A stretch of 64,000 nt of DNA from Cryptomeria japonica (lineage: Eukaryota > Streptophyta > Pinopsida > Cupressales > Cupressaceae): the NCBI RefSeq assembly GCF_030272615.1, contig NC_081410.1, positions 509,761,442 through 509,825,441 on the forward strand. Reading direction: 5' to 3'. The position numbers and the translations under genes were made by a program. Positions 1 to 11,454 of this stretch are shown piece after piece. The notes under the pieces are model-generated. The model saw only the letters and a program-made list of their open reading frames with translations. It did not search any database and had not been told where the DNA came from. Every line of letters starts with the position of its first letter. Within the stretch, counting starts at the first letter, position 1.

Positions 1-596
1 CACCTTAACATTGGTGCTCTCCACAATTCTCTACAATCTTTTGTTATAACATCTATATGCTTTTCTTTCATTAGAATAACCAGGAAATATTCCTTCATCG
101 CATCTAGGATCAAACTTGCCAATAAAATCATCTCTCTTTATATAACATTTACTACCAAATATTCTGAAGTACTTAACTGTAGGTGTATTGCCAAACCATA
201 ACTCATAAGGTGTCTTACCAGTTTCTCCTTTGATATGAACTTTGTTTAATGTATAAACTGTTTGTGCTCACTACTTCTCTCTAGTAGATATGAGGTATAT
301 TAGCTTCCATCATCATGGTTCTAGCAGCATCCAAGATACTCGTATTCTTTCTTTCCACAACTCCATTCTACTGAGGTGTCTAGGGAGCTAAAAATTGTCT
401 CCTTATGCCATGCTTCTCACAAAAGTTATTAAACTCACCGAATGTGAATTCTCCACCATGATCTAACCTTAAGGACTTAATATTCATTCTTGCCTCAGTT
501 TCAACCTTAGATTTGAAGATTTTAAATTTTTCATAAGCCTCATATTTCTCCCTTAGAAAAGTAACCCACATCATTCTAGAATAGTCATCAATTATT

Positions 597-629
597 GGGT
601 GAACTCACAATACTGGTTCCCACTTTTTG
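597..629. repeat. Left terminal inverted repeat of K
   Basis: Starts GGGTGAACTCACAAT. Reverse-complementary to 1539-1571 over 33 bp with two mismatches (AC here, GT in the partner at the same place). Confidence 0.8.
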
Positions 630-1538
630 ACCAACTTTGACACTTAGATGAACAATTTGGAAAAGGCCTTCAATTTCCGACGCCTATAACTTTTAAACTG
701 TTAAGAATTTGAAGATGATGTAAACTAGTGATTTGTAACATCTTGTTTGTAGATTCTAAATATATTTTTTTCAAGTTTTTTTTAATAAACTTTCATTAAT
801 TTTTCCATCTCCCTCAAAAAATAGTTTTTTACAACAAACAACATTTTTTAAGAGTGGTGTTCCCGAAATGCATAGCTTTTTTTAATAAATGATAAAAACT
901 TAACTATTTTGAATTTTAGTTTGTAACATCAATACCCATGGCATGCAATTGGTTTGATAGTGATATGTTGCATATTTTTTATTTTATTAAGTTTTGAAGT
1001 CCGACTAATTATAATTTAGATATAGTGTACATTTGAACACATAACTTGTTCAATATATATCAAAATTCAATTTTATTTTTTTTGTTAGAAAGAAGACATC
1101 AATACCTAGTGCATAGATATTTTTCAGATTTTTTTTGAATTGGTTTACTATTTTTCCCAATGCATTGAATAAAGAAGTTCATGTTCGGTGAAAACCTACA
1201 TTCATAAAATATATTAATGAAATTAAATAGATTAAAAATTATACTATTTGGAAATCTTATAATAAGGACTAAATAATTCAAAAAACAAAACTTCTAAATG
1301 AATTCATTTGATCTCCCAAAAGCTAATGTAAAATTGGGTTTTTATCAGCATTTGATAGATGCAAAGGAGACTCCATTGCAAGTATGATTTAGAAGTAGAG
1401 AGGTTCTACCTAAGAAATTTTGATCTAAGAGCCTTTGATCTAACTCTCTTCAATTAATTACTTCAAATGGGACCTATTAAAGCTTAAATCATTATATTTT
1501 TTTAAAAATGTATGATTTTAGCAAAAATCAGGATGTAC

Positions 1539-1571
1539 CAAAAAGTGGGAACCAACATTGTGAGTTCACCC
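1539..1571. repeat. Right terminal inverted repeat of K
   Basis: Reverse complement starts GGGTGAACTCACAAT, matching the left end of K. J integrase-linked sequence resumes immediately after it. Confidence 0.8.
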
Positions 1572-1689
1572 GATTATCATAAAATATCTATCACCTTGAA
1601 AACTTTTTATTCTACCAAGACCAAATAGATCAGTATGAATAAGATCAAGAACATCATTAGATTTTTCTTGTATACTCTTAAAAGAGGTT

Positions 1690-2240
1690 CTGACCTATTT
1701 TCCCATTTGACATTCTTTACATACTAGATTATAGGTATTCACGATCTTAGGTATATCTCTAACTCCCTTAGTTGAATTGATCTTTACCATGCAATCAAAA
1801 TTCACGTGACATATCCTTTTATGCCAAAGCCAACTCTCATCAATTTGTGCAATCAAACATGCCTTCTCACCAGAATTCAACTGAAATATATTACCATTTG
1901 TTTAAGTACCGGTAGCAATGTCCAATCCAGATCCATTAATGATCTTGCATTTTCCATCCTTGAATTGTAATTGAAATCCCTTATCCACCAACTGTCCTAC
2001 ACTCAAATAATTATTCCTTAAACCTTCAACATAATAAAAATTATTAGTATTGTGCTTACCATCTAATGTTATAGTTCCTCTTCCTTTGATCATGTATCCT
2101 TTGTCATCTCCAAATCTAACCAGACTGCCATCAAATTCTTGAAAAGATATAAACTTCCTTTTATCTCCAGTCATATGATGTTAAATTCCATTGTCTATTA
2201 CCCATTCATTCTTATCTTCAATTTTAGTAGCAAGGGCCTT
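1690..2240 (-). pseudogene. J protease and GAG-pre-integrase region
   Basis: Minus-strand copia polyprotein fragment. The protease is seen as WVIDNGI then a stop, then HHMTGDKRKF; the canonical form in sister copies is IIDSGCSHHMTGD, so the catalytic motif is altered (DSG to DNG, Cys lost). It continues with VRFGDDKGYMIKGRGTI, the YYVEGL stretch and LSVGQLVDKGF, all normal for the family. The pre-integrase zinc site follows at 1695-1880 with WLWHKRICHVNFD and CKECQMGK, giving the HHCC ligands. The frame changes between the two parts. It would have matured the polyprotein and bound DNA ends; it cannot now. Confidence 0.85.
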
Positions 2241-2399
2241 GTCTTCAGGTATATTCTCTTCCAGTACTGGATCATCTTCCTTGATAGCCAAGAACACTCA
2301 TTCCTTTCCATTGTCGGAACCACTAGTAGAGTCTTGTGTGAGTTCATCATCAGATTCAGTCACACCTTCATCATCAACAAAGTAACATGATTTGTCTAT

Positions 2400-3205
2400 G
2401 TTTCTCCTATACTTATGCTTGTTCTGATATTCAGAGTTAGGCTTAAAATGTCTTATAGCTCTTTTTTCAAATCTTGAATTCCTTTTAGGAGATCTAGATA
2501 CAAAATGACATATCTTATTACATGCAAAACATTTAAAGGGTGATTTTCCTTCATACTTACTTCCTATTGGTCCTTTAGGTACTATTCTAGCAAATAGGGC
2601 TTCAAGTTTCTCAAATTATTCATCTTCCTTCTTCATATATTCCAATTCCTTTGCATACAAATTTCTCCAGCCTTACTTGCCGGTTGATGATGTAAATGCA
2701 TCAAAAGAAAGTTCAGACTTCACAAATCTAGAAGGTCCAAATTCTTCAAGCTCAAAAGAAGATAATTTCCCAACCAAGGTATCCCTATTAACAAAAGTAT
2801 TTTCCATTATTCTCAATTCATTAATTGTAGTAGCCTTCATCTTATAAGCCAGTGGTAAAGCTCTTAGAACTTTAGAGTCTCTAGCTTGTCCCATATAGCT
2901 TTTGTTGTTGATTTGTCAGTCAGTCCCATTATTTGTTGATCATAAAGTGCACACAAGAGGTCTTCTCTAGCTCTACAGTTATTCTCAAGCTCCTTATCCA
3001 AGTTTGTTAGAGGAGGATTCCTAGATGCTAGATTAAAAGGGGTTACACTATTCTCAATGATCTCCTAGATTTCCTCACCAAGACATCTCAGATGAGTCTA
3101 CATCTGAATCTTCCATACTTTCTAAACTGTCCCATCAAGCCTAGAAATTTCACTCCAGAAGACAGCTACAGATGAACTAGATGAACTTGAACTTTTAGAT
3201 GCCAT
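2400..3205 (-). pseudogene. J gag remnant
   Basis: The probable start is the ATG at 3205-3203, 44 bp inside the primer site, reading MASKSSSSSSSS. After several stops the UBN2-type gag core can be followed: WSEISRLDG, ALYDQQIMGLTDKSTTKAIW, then at 2673-2894 KVLRALPLAYKMKATTINEL and RDTLVGKLSSFELEEFG. A CCHC knuckle is present only in decayed form near 2500 (CFACNKICHFVS), with the Gly of GH replaced by Cys and the last Cys lost. It forms the particle shell in intact relatives. The copy is broken by stops and frameshifts. Confidence 0.8.
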
Positions 3206-3248
3206 ATGATCTTCCTCAAGCGGTTAAGCTTCTACAAGGAGGACCAAA

Positions 3249-3262
3249 GCTCTAATACCAAT
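3249..3262 (-). other. Primer binding site of J
   Basis: On the minus strand, directly after the LTR end CTAACA, comes ATTGGTATTAGAGC. This is one base from the initiator-Met tRNA complement TGGTATCAGAGC used by plant copia elements. Confidence 0.8.
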
Positions 3263-4413
3263 TGTTAGATAATTCAATTAACTAGAGGACAACTAAGAGG
3301 GGGGTGAATCAGTTGTCACCAGATTACCTGAACCTTAAGAATTTAAAAATTTATTACCAGAACATATAAGATCAATACTGAAATAATAGATATACCAATT
3401 AAGAATAAGCAACAATTAGAGAATAGTTATCACCCACATAACACCAGGATTTGTACGTGGAAAACCCGATAAAGGGAAAAACCATAGTGGGAAGCCTACC
3501 CATAGTCAGATAATACTTCTGTAGTAAGTATGTGATTACAAATTGAGGGGCCTGTACTTGCAAGAAGGCCAACAACCTAGATCACACTGCTCATTACAAA
3601 AGGAGTCTCACTGACTACATAAGAATTCTAGACTACAATCCGGAAGGAAGAATAAACACCTGAGTACAATTCAAGTTAAGCTCAATACCGAAGGTCTTAA
3701 ACTTCTTGCATAAATGCAACCCAATCACCTATGATCGACCAAATCCTCTGCATGAATGATTATTATAGTATTCGCTTGCATACCATGATCCACAATGAGA
3801 TTATACACATATATACAAACCCTAGACCTTAAAAAATTTAGGTCAGCCACCCAAACAATAAAACCTATTACAAAATTTTAAAACATGTCGGCCTTAGGTA
3901 AAACAAAATATCATCCAACCCATAAGTCATCCCGAAAACACATTGAGAAGTTCCAACAACATGTTACTTTAAGTCGGTCCATAACCTAGATAGCACCAGA
4001 CCTAATTTATGTCCACACGTGCTAAAGAAATAATTCTAATCAGTCAAGGCTCGAACATGATCACCATCAGCTTCCTGAATTCCTTTTAGAAGCCGCATCA
4101 ACACCACTTATGCATAATATCAAAATATCTTCAACAAAGCTCTACTGGTGAAACCCTCACCAGATCAATAAACCAGGCTTACCGACATATAAGATAGCAT
4201 CCGATCACCAAATCAATACCAACTTACTGAACATATATCTAAATAGAATGAATAGTAGATGTAATCTAGTTCCATAAGCCAATGAATATTGGAGTATACT
4301 AGATCAATATGATCATACCAACTAGAAACCAATCATCCTATCAAGACCAATCGGATACTAGTAAATAGCCAAAGTAGCTAGTGTTGACATCAATGACAAA
4401 TATCAATGCAACA
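3263..4413 (-). repeat. 5' LTR of J (1151 bp)
   Basis: Bounded by TGTTAG on the plus-strand left and ...GCAACA on the right, with the primer site adjacent on the left. It holds blocks shared with the other copia LTRs here: a G run followed by GTGAATCAGT near 3298, the CACGTAC...CCATGGT-like block (here CCATAGTGGG) near 3450-3490, and GTTGACATCAATGACAAA near its outer end. The other LTR is outside the window, so ends rest on these internal comparisons. Confidence 0.8.
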
Positions 4414-6013
4414 CATAATCATTTCCTCTAAATTTCCAATAAAGGTAACTTAATCCATAAATCCAAGTTTCCAAAAAATAACTCCCCATGACTTTTCCAC
4501 CAAACTAGAAACCATCATGGCTCAACATAGCAACCAATGATACTAGTTCCCTAAACTTTAGGACTTCAAAAGTGGGTGAAAATAAAATAAATAATTAAAT
4601 AATCATTTTTTGACTCTAAGGTTAATACACCTTAATCTGAACACTCCTCGAGTTTGAATCTAGCTTTCATAAAACTTGATGTAGCCAAGGTTAGAGGATC
4701 TAGAATGGACTATCCAACCCTATAACCAAACACATATTAAAACATAACACACAATTGAAAGCAAAATGAAATAGAATTTTTTTTGATGAAAATAGACTGA
4801 CAACATGTCTGTAGGCCTTCACATGTCTCATACATTTAGTCCATTGGCCCCATATGCAAGCTCACAAGCTAACATGGGCTTATTACCCTTCCCCAACTTT
4901 TTTGATTCTTTCACATGCAACATTATGTGTGCAAATACTTATTCCAATCACTTAGAGTGATTCATTTTGGCCTCTTCACTATAACATATGGATTGGCCTT
5001 AGTTGTTGAAGTGTGAATAGGTCTAGAGCTATCTCTATGTTAGTTGGCCCCATGTTGATCATGTGACATGCTCCATAATATTTGTGATGCTCAAAAAAGG
5101 TGTGCATGCTACTAGAATGGGGTCTACTCTAGGTTCTTCCAAGATGTCCCTATGTTAGTTATTCATTAAATGTAGGATTTTGGCCTTTCATGGTTGATAT
5201 TAAGTTGATCCATACGCACCCATGTTTAGATTTTTATTCATTGATGTACCATTTATCATGGATTCTTATAATTCTATACATTGAGATCATCTTGATATAT
5301 GTTGCTTGGGTTATAATGCATTTTAACAATTTATCTATCCATATCATTTGTTCCTTAATGATATGACATCCTTATTCTATATTATTGATATTTCTTGCTC
5401 TATTAATGGGTTAGTTTTCTATATCTACCCTATATTTGCTCCTATTTTAAGATATATTGCCTCATTTTTTTACATAATTTGTGATGGTATGTCTATTGAT
5501 GATCATTATTTTGCATCTAACCATACTCATGATAGTATTGTGCCTAGCGATGCATTTCAAGACGATGCATTACATTATTCAATATTAATATACTTCTTAC
5601 TCATATATATGTTATTAACACTTTATTAGTTTGTATTGCTATTGTTGAAGAGTTGTTACACAAAATTTTTGATTCTTCTATTGATAGATTTTTACATCTT
5701 AAATTATTTGTACTCAATTATTATTGTGCTGAAAGTGAAACTCAATTGCATGATCCATTGTTGGTATCATCTTATAGACATGCAAGATGTTTGAAATGTT
5801 TACAATTGTTGAATGGAAAAGCAACAAAAATCTCATTGGCTATATCTTTGACAAGAATTTTTTTACAAATTTATTTATCTAATTATTAAAAAAAATATTT
5901 TATTTTATTTTATGCAATTGTTTTATAGACATATAAAATCTTAATTTTTTTAAAATTTTTTTTATAAAAATAATTTCATTTGGTAAAATAGAATGGTTTT
6001 TTATAATTAGTAA
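4414..6013. other. Unassigned AT-rich segment between elements J and H
   Basis: No LTR, primer site, polypurine tract or retroelement protein was recognised on either strand. Two plus-strand open frames (5348-5629 and 5653-5889) are rich in Phe, Ile, Leu and Tyr, as expected from AT-rich random sequence, and match no family I know. It may be pre-insertion host sequence or a very old repeat. Confidence 0.4.
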
Positions 6014-7372
6014 TGCTCTGAAAAAGGGATTAGTGGACAACAAAGAAATCATGTTATTAAACTTTCAACCACAAGCATAACATGAAAATGAATCCATTTC
6101 AAAGAATATCAAGAAAGATAAATAACAAAGCAAAGAGGAAAGACAACAAAGAAACTAGACAACTCGAATCCTTCTTCCCTATGCTTGATGATGTTGTCTC
6201 TTCCTTGTTCCTCTCCTCTCCAAGTCCCATATGTGTGTAGATCTCAAATTTTAGTACTATCCATGGATGTCATATGAAGATTCAAGATGGTTGTAAATGA
6301 AAAACAAATGCTTATGCAAGTGCAATTGATTTGCTATGAGAAAGCTCCTAATTAATGTCTATGTTAATCTTAGTATAATAACAATGCAAAATGCTTCCTA
6401 ATACCCTCCTTTGAGGAATGAGGTCCTTTTATAGGGAAAAATGTTGATTGAATGGCCAAGAATGAGTGTGCTTGTGAAGGGCTAGGATTGATAGGTTTTG
6501 ATGCATTTGATGGATTTCAACCCAATCCCATGATGACAAGTGTCAACATGAGATGGTTTGAGAGGAAAGGGAAGAAGCATTAAATGTTTGAGATGACATG
6601 AAGGTTACCCTAGGAGAGTTTGGTTAGGCTTGAGTTAGGGGATAAATCTTTTATCCAAGGGTAAATGCTTTTATCCAAAGGGTAAACTCTTGTGGAGAGT
6701 TAATGGGGATAACCATGGTCAAAGAAATGAATGCTAGAAGAGACCCATGAGTTAAATGAGGGTTGAGTTAGGGGGAAAGCCTCTAATCATGCAAGAAGGT
6801 TAAGTTAACCATTAATGGTTATGTAAGAGACTTAAATGGTTTGGAAGACTTTGAGGGTTTAACTTGTTGAGGACATAAGGCCTTTAATGCATTTCAAAGA
6901 CTTTGGAGGCTTTGAGAAGTGACTTCTCTTTGCTTAGTAATTTGACAATAATTAGGAGATGAATTTGGCTAAATTGGAATGGATTAGAAGAATCTAGAAG
7001 AGGTTTAGGAGGAAAGAGGGTTTGGTGGGTGAGAGAAAATAGGATTTTATTTAAAAATAAAATCTATTTATTTGTGCAACTTGCATTTGTAGGAGAGTGC
7101 AAGTGGGGTCGGGTTTGAAATAAATATTTGTTTCTTTAAAAGGGGAATTTGATTTGTGTTTTTAAATAAATGATGATTTATGCAAATGAGAGGAATGAGG
7201 GAAATTAAATAAATTAGATTTATTTAATAACTGGGTTATAGATAGGGATTTTAATTTAAATAAATTTATGTAATTTATTTATTTAAAATAGTAGAATGGG
7301 GATTGAATGAATTAATTAAATGTGAATTTAATTAATAGAGAAATATTAGTGTATCAAATAAATATTTAATAT
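6014..7372 (-). repeat. 3' LTR of H, main part
   Basis: This noncoding stretch continues at 13403-13442 after removal of element I, whose AATAT target duplication marks the break. The LTR sense start is TGTAGACACATAAAT at 13442-13428. It contains a TATA-like motif and purine/AT-rich blocks such as AATTAATTAAATGTG that resemble in style those in the E LTR. The inner end cannot be confirmed because the 5' LTR is outside the window. Confidence 0.65.
6425..6433 (-). promoter_or_regulatory. TATA-like box in H LTR
   Basis: The minus strand reads TATAAAAGG, the best TATA match in this LTR. It would drive the genomic transcript in the intact 5' copy. Confidence 0.4.
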
Positions 7373-8098
7373 TGTTGGTTAACAGATTCGTCTTTCTTAA
7401 ATACCCTTCAAAAATGACTCCCAAATGCCCAAATTGAAAGACAAAAACAAGAACCAATAGTTGAGCCACTTGCAATGGTGAGTGCAAGTGCTCTTTGAAT
7501 TTTGATATGAAGGTACAACTCCCTTCGTTGGATAAAAATGTATATTTTCTGAATATGCCTTTAATCAGAAAACAATAATGACAACTAATATCTACTCATA
7601 GCCATGACACAGATGCAAATAGCAAATTTATAATGAAGTGCATGAAGATAAGTAAAACACAATTTAATTACCCACACCCAAGAAAATACCCTTTCCAATA
7701 GATCAAAATGCTCTGGACTCTGATCGATTCTCTCTCATGCCTCAAAGGACAAGGGGGATTAGAATACCCAGACAAAGAGCTAACATCACATTTCTTTCCA
7801 ACATACAAATTATTTCTGAAATCAAAGTTTTAGAATTAAATGCATACACAATTTAATGTAACAAAAAAGGCAATCAAAGGTAATCACAAGAGAAAAAAAG
7901 CTCATTGTAATCAAAAGAAAATATTGAGAAATCCACAGATCAACAAAATCTTCTTCATTCCATCAATGCCAAAATGTGAGCTCAGAGACTCAACTTTTCT
8001 GAAAAATAAAACTGTGCAGTCTAGAACACAATGCTGCCCCCTCTTTTTTACAGCAGAAAGATAAATAAAAAAAAAGCTAGCTCTTTTCTTTCATTACA

Positions 8099-8106
8099 TA
8101 TATATA
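8099..8106 (-). promoter_or_regulatory. TATA-like box in I LTR
   Basis: TATATATA on both strands, followed on the minus strand by GTAATGAAAG. The same motif recurs in the right LTR near 12179-12186. Confidence 0.35.
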
Positions 8107-8586
8107 GCCTCTTTTTTAAAGAGACTTTTAGTTATCAATAACTGATTCTTGAAAAAATTATTAATTAATCTTTTCTCTTATTTTTTATCTTCGTCCCAAC
8201 AACTCTTTTTTTTAGCTTCAAATCCTCTATGTCATAATTTTTTATAGACCCTACTCAGAGATTAATAACTTTTTACCACAATACTATTTTTCTAATCTCT
8301 TTAGTGAGGATTTAGAAAACTAGGTTTTCAAAAACATATCAAACTTCAGTGCGATCCAACGATTCAATTGATAGTTATGCCCCCCGCACAGAGACTGATT
8401 TTTTTGTCTTAGAATAAAGACTCAAAAAATTTGTGGTTATAGGCTGCATTGAAAAACTATAAACAATATACATGCCAATCTTATTCGATTATTAAACTTG
8501 TTGAATTTTGAACCTACACACTCTGAACCTTCATTTGATGAATCTCTTAACTCTAAATTCGAACCTCTGAAGTTGAACCTAGGAAC

Positions 8587-8744
8587 CTGAACTTTGAACT
8601 TTGAACCTTGAACCTTGGACCTGCGAGGTTCAATCAGAAGGTTCAAAAACACAAACTATGCCCATAGTATGCTTCATTGATTTCTTTGTCTTTCCATTTT
8701 CCTTCACAGTAAACCTGTGAACCTTGAACCTTGAACCTTGAACA
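8587..8744. repeat. TTGAACC heptamer tract in left LTR of I
   Basis: Imperfect head-to-tail copies of a 7-bp unit (GAACCTT / GAACTTT) at 8587-8624, a gap with GGTTCAATCAGAAGGTTC, and further copies at 8716-8744. It is not the plant telomere unit TTTAGGG. Confidence 0.7.
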
Positions 8745-9542
8745 CTCATAAAACTAAAGTTGTTATACAACCTGCTCCAGTTGAACTCAAAATTTGAACT
8801 TGAACCTAACTTTGAACTTTTTGAAAAGGTCTAATAGTTCAAGTTCAATGATAATTGTTCCTTTGGGTTGCGATAGAAAAATCTGCATAACTTTTACTGA
8901 GGGCTCTATTTGTTGTGAAATTTTAACTGTAGAATAAATAAGTCAGGTAGAGCATAACCCAAAAATCATTTTCGCATATGACACATAAGACTTGGGATTG
9001 AATTATTTGGGCAAATGGGTAACCCAAAAATAAAAGAATTAAAATATCCCAGCCGACATGGAGTTTGGGCATAAAAACAGGTCATTTTGGAGAAAAGGAG
9101 GTTAAAATTATCTGTACAAAAGGATTTTGTGTCATCTTTCACATAATTTGAAAAATAATGATTTCTTTGTGACTGACAAGTAGGGGATGTCCATGAGGGT
9201 CCTTGAAAATTTGAACAAACGTGACAAACACTTTCAACATTAAAACATTAGCAATAGCTTGTTTTTAGCTGATTATGAGGCTTCAGGCATGGGAAAAAAT
9301 ATAGGGGTAACATTGGCTCTAATTGGGGACCAAGACTATAAAGGACTAGGAGAATCCAGAATGTCTCGGGGAGAGATCAATGCCTATCATCCATTGGGTA
9401 ACAGAGTCAAGAAGAAACAAAGTATGAGGAGCTACTTGCAGAGAGGGGAGAGGTAAAAAAGTAAAACTAACAAGCCAAAATCCAAACTAAAACAAGGCTT
9501 AAAACTAAGAAAAACTACACCTAGATCACATCAAAAATTTAT

Positions 9543-10436
9543 TTATAAAAGATCAGGCAAACAACCCATGCCTCCAAGAATGCAACTGGCTACTGATGTA
9601 AAGCCATCAACTAGTTGTGAAAAGTACTTGTTGGTGTGGAAAAGTGGTTGATATGTGAGTAGAATCATTCCTAATAAATAACCTGCAACCACTATAAAGA
9701 AGGATTCAATAACAACACATTGTAAAAACTTCCTCAAAAACATATCAAGTCTAAAGAGCCACTCTGCATCATAGACTTCTGGTTGCAACATGTCCACACC
9801 ATCTTGAGTGAGCTAATTCATACTAGAAATACCATAGTCTTCCATACGAATGTTAGAGAAATAAGCCATACTTTTGATGAGACGACCTTCTTCAAAAGTG
9901 CAAGAATAATCTGTGAGAAAGTCTTTATCTAAATCTGAATTTTGACTCTCTAGACATTCATTTTCCAAGAATTCATTATAAACATTAGCTTCAAAACAAA
10001 ATGATTCTAGCATGGGATGACTATCAAGTAGCTCATCTTCACAATCAAATTTGAATAACTCTAATTCATATCACTTGTGTGATATCATAATAGAGGTGAA
10101 TGAATTTCCTTTGGTTTGTATTTCAGTATTCTTAAAATTCTTCAATGTTTTGGGTTGCAACAATCCCTCAATAGCTTGTATGCAATCAAACTGAAAAGAC
10201 TCATACCTTGTTTGCATATCAATATGAGAGATACCCCCTACTTTTTCACCATAAGGAATCTCTTGTTTATGCTGATCTGTTATGCTTCCCTGATCAAAAT
10301 CATTATCTGAAATTGCATTAGAAGTATCAAATGAAAAAGATTCAAATTCTGAAAAAGAGACATTTTCTAGCAAACTTTCATCTAATTGTTCCTCATCAAA
10401 TCCTTTCTCCATAGAGGAAGCATTTGAACAAGTCAT
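9543..10436 (-). pseudogene. Second ORF of I, acidic region plus hydrophobic C-terminal segment, unknown function
   Basis: Three minus-strand segments (10071-10436, 9813-10013, 9543-9797) appear to be one ancestral reading region broken by a few stops. The first two are acidic and rich in Ser, Phe and Glu (for example EEQLDESLLENVSFSEFESF). The last contains a hydrophobic run of about 21 residues starting FFIVVAGYLL and ending near TYQPLF, then a Gly-rich end (CILGGMGCLPDLL). A run like this is typical of a membrane helix. The position downstream of gag and upstream of the 3' LTR is where env-like ORFs sit in some plant gypsy elements, but I see no family match, so the role is unknown. It could also be a degenerate host-derived segment. 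Confidence 0.5.
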
Positions 10437-10809
10437 TAAAATTTTTTATTGTGCAGTTTGATCACCCCCATCTTTAAATGAATTATCATTCTCAACATAA
10501 ATTACAAATCCCTACAATGCTAGGAGAGCTATTTTCAATCATAGGAGGTGCTTGGAAATGTCAATCATTAAAGACTGTTAAATTTTGAGAATAAGAGATA
10601 GGTAGTGCCAATTTTGCTGCTTTCATAACAAGTTTCTTTTATAGAGGCTCTTTCTTCGGATAAAACTTCTGATTATAAAGACAAATTTTAGATTGTGGCT
10701 CCCTCACAGCACATTCGTCCATGCATTTCATTCCACTTAAAAACATATCATCATCTACCTCAATAGCCTCTTTTTGTGCATCTTTCAAATTTTGTATTTT
10801 CTTATGCTT

Positions 10810-11306
10810 CAACTAGAATTAATTTCAGTTTGCAATGCAGCAATAAAAACACATAGCTAATTACTTTCAGTTGGTTGGCAAGCTTGATGAATTTTACCAA
10901 CACATCTATTAAATCTATCAATAAAACCTCTCATAAATTCATCATTTTTCATCCAAATTTGAAAGAAATTCAACAGTAACTTATAAGTATCAACCACAGG
11001 CTGAAATCTTCCAAGTAATTCTACCTTTAAGTTATCCTAGCTAGTAATGCATCCATCTTGCAAATTGTGAAACCATTCAACAACATTTCCAACAAGGCTA
11101 CCAACAAACAGTCTCACAAAGACATTCTCTTCTTGCACTTGAAGAATCCCATAGGTAATCATGACTGCTTTAATGTGCTCATCAGGATCTTGAGTCTTAT
11201 CTCCAGCAAAATTTGGAAAGCATTCTCTTGATCCTTTAGGAAGGGTTGAATATTGGAGAAAAACAAAAGGACCAAAATGAGTCCCCCATGGCTGTGTTAT
11301 AGCCAA
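10810..11306 (-). pseudogene. Ty3/gypsy Gag (retrotrans_gag) domain of I
   Basis: The minus-strand frame at 11037-11306 reads ...FPNFAGDKTQDPDEHIKAV, VFVRLFVGSLVGNVVEWFH and LQDGCITS. This is the classic retrotrans_gag pattern (FxGDxxxxPDEHI..., VRLFVxSL..xAxEWF). After a stop it continues in the same sense as NLKVELLGRFQPVV...LLNFFQIWMKNDEFMRGFIDRF. No CCHC knuckle was found. In intact elements this protein assembles the particle; in this copy it is interrupted by stops, and the listed frame has no ATG at its beginning. It supports a gypsy affiliation for element I. Confidence 0.8.
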
Positions 11307-11430
11307 AGCCGTGATTTCAGACTAAAATTCTTCAACTAGACATAAACAGAGTCACCAATATCCTTTCACATAGAGATGTCTTTAAAACCTAGGGAAAAAA
11401 ACAAAAAATGGCTGATCTTTTGATTTCAAA

Positions 11431-11454
11431 TCCTTAGCAGAGTCACCAAAAATT
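11431..11454 (-). other. Primer binding site of I
   Basis: On the minus strand, after the LTR end CCAACA, comes AATTT then TGGTGACTCTGCTAAGG. It is close to the TGGCGACTCTGCTGGGG type used by several plant gypsy (Tat-branch) elements. I do not assign the tRNA firmly. Confidence 0.65.

Larger units (their letters stand above)
597..1571. mobile_element. Non-autonomous TIR DNA element K (about 975 bp) inside J integrase
   Basis: The two ends are 33-bp inverted repeats (597-629 and 1539-1571) that begin GGGTGAACTCACAAT and end in CCCACTTTTTG, with two mismatches by eye. The interior is AT-rich and has no transposase-like reading frame; the longest open frame is a 60-codon stretch with no family signature. 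Comparison with the empty site in elements A and B places the junction inside the codons around ATCAATGATT. The duplicated target is short and unclear: (T/G)ATT on both sides, or ATTAT if one outer base on each side is counted as element. The superfamily cannot be assigned from this. Confidence 0.75.
1..1690 (-). pseudogene. J integrase core, split by element K
   Basis: Remains of a copia integrase in two pieces, 1572-1690 and 1-596, separated by element K. The segment at 380-574 contains the family pattern WVTFLREKYEAYEKFKIFK followed by LDHGGEFT, in which the second catalytic Asp sits (usual form SDQGGEF). The text then leads to the LSAPRTPQ-type stretch, here changed and with a stop. Segments at 1-300 match the C-terminal integrase region (repeats of K, Y and R before the VESTNVK-like end). 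The paralogous intact sequence at 27560-27600 and 34090-34130 shows exactly where K was inserted. No function is possible in this state. Confidence 0.85.
1..4413 (-). mobile_element. Ty1/copia LTR retrotransposon J, 3' part cut by window edge
   Basis: A copia-type element read on the minus strand. From right to left it has a 5' LTR (3263-4413), an initiator-Met-type primer binding site, a degenerate gag, protease, the GAG-pre-integrase zinc region and the integrase core, then runs off the left edge before reverse transcriptase. The order PR-INT is that of Ty1/copia, not Ty3/gypsy. The protein is closely similar to those of elements A and B in this window, for example in the protease and HHCC regions. 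The integrase is interrupted by the inverted-repeat element K. The copy is dead: several in-frame stops, loss of knuckle residues and the K insertion. No target duplication can be checked because the left end is outside the window. Confidence 0.9.
7373..9312 (-). repeat. 3' LTR of I
   Basis: Runs from TGTTGGTTAACAG to ATAGGGGTAACA and matches 11455-13402 along its length with scattered differences. It carries a TTGAACC heptamer tract (about 8587-8624 and 8716-8744) and a TATATATA box. Confidence 0.9.

Noticed and set aside
5348-5889. Two plus-strand open frames with hydrophobic composition
   Set aside because: Typical of AT-rich random sequence (Phe, Ile, Leu, Tyr, stops at the ends); no motif or codon structure supports a gene.
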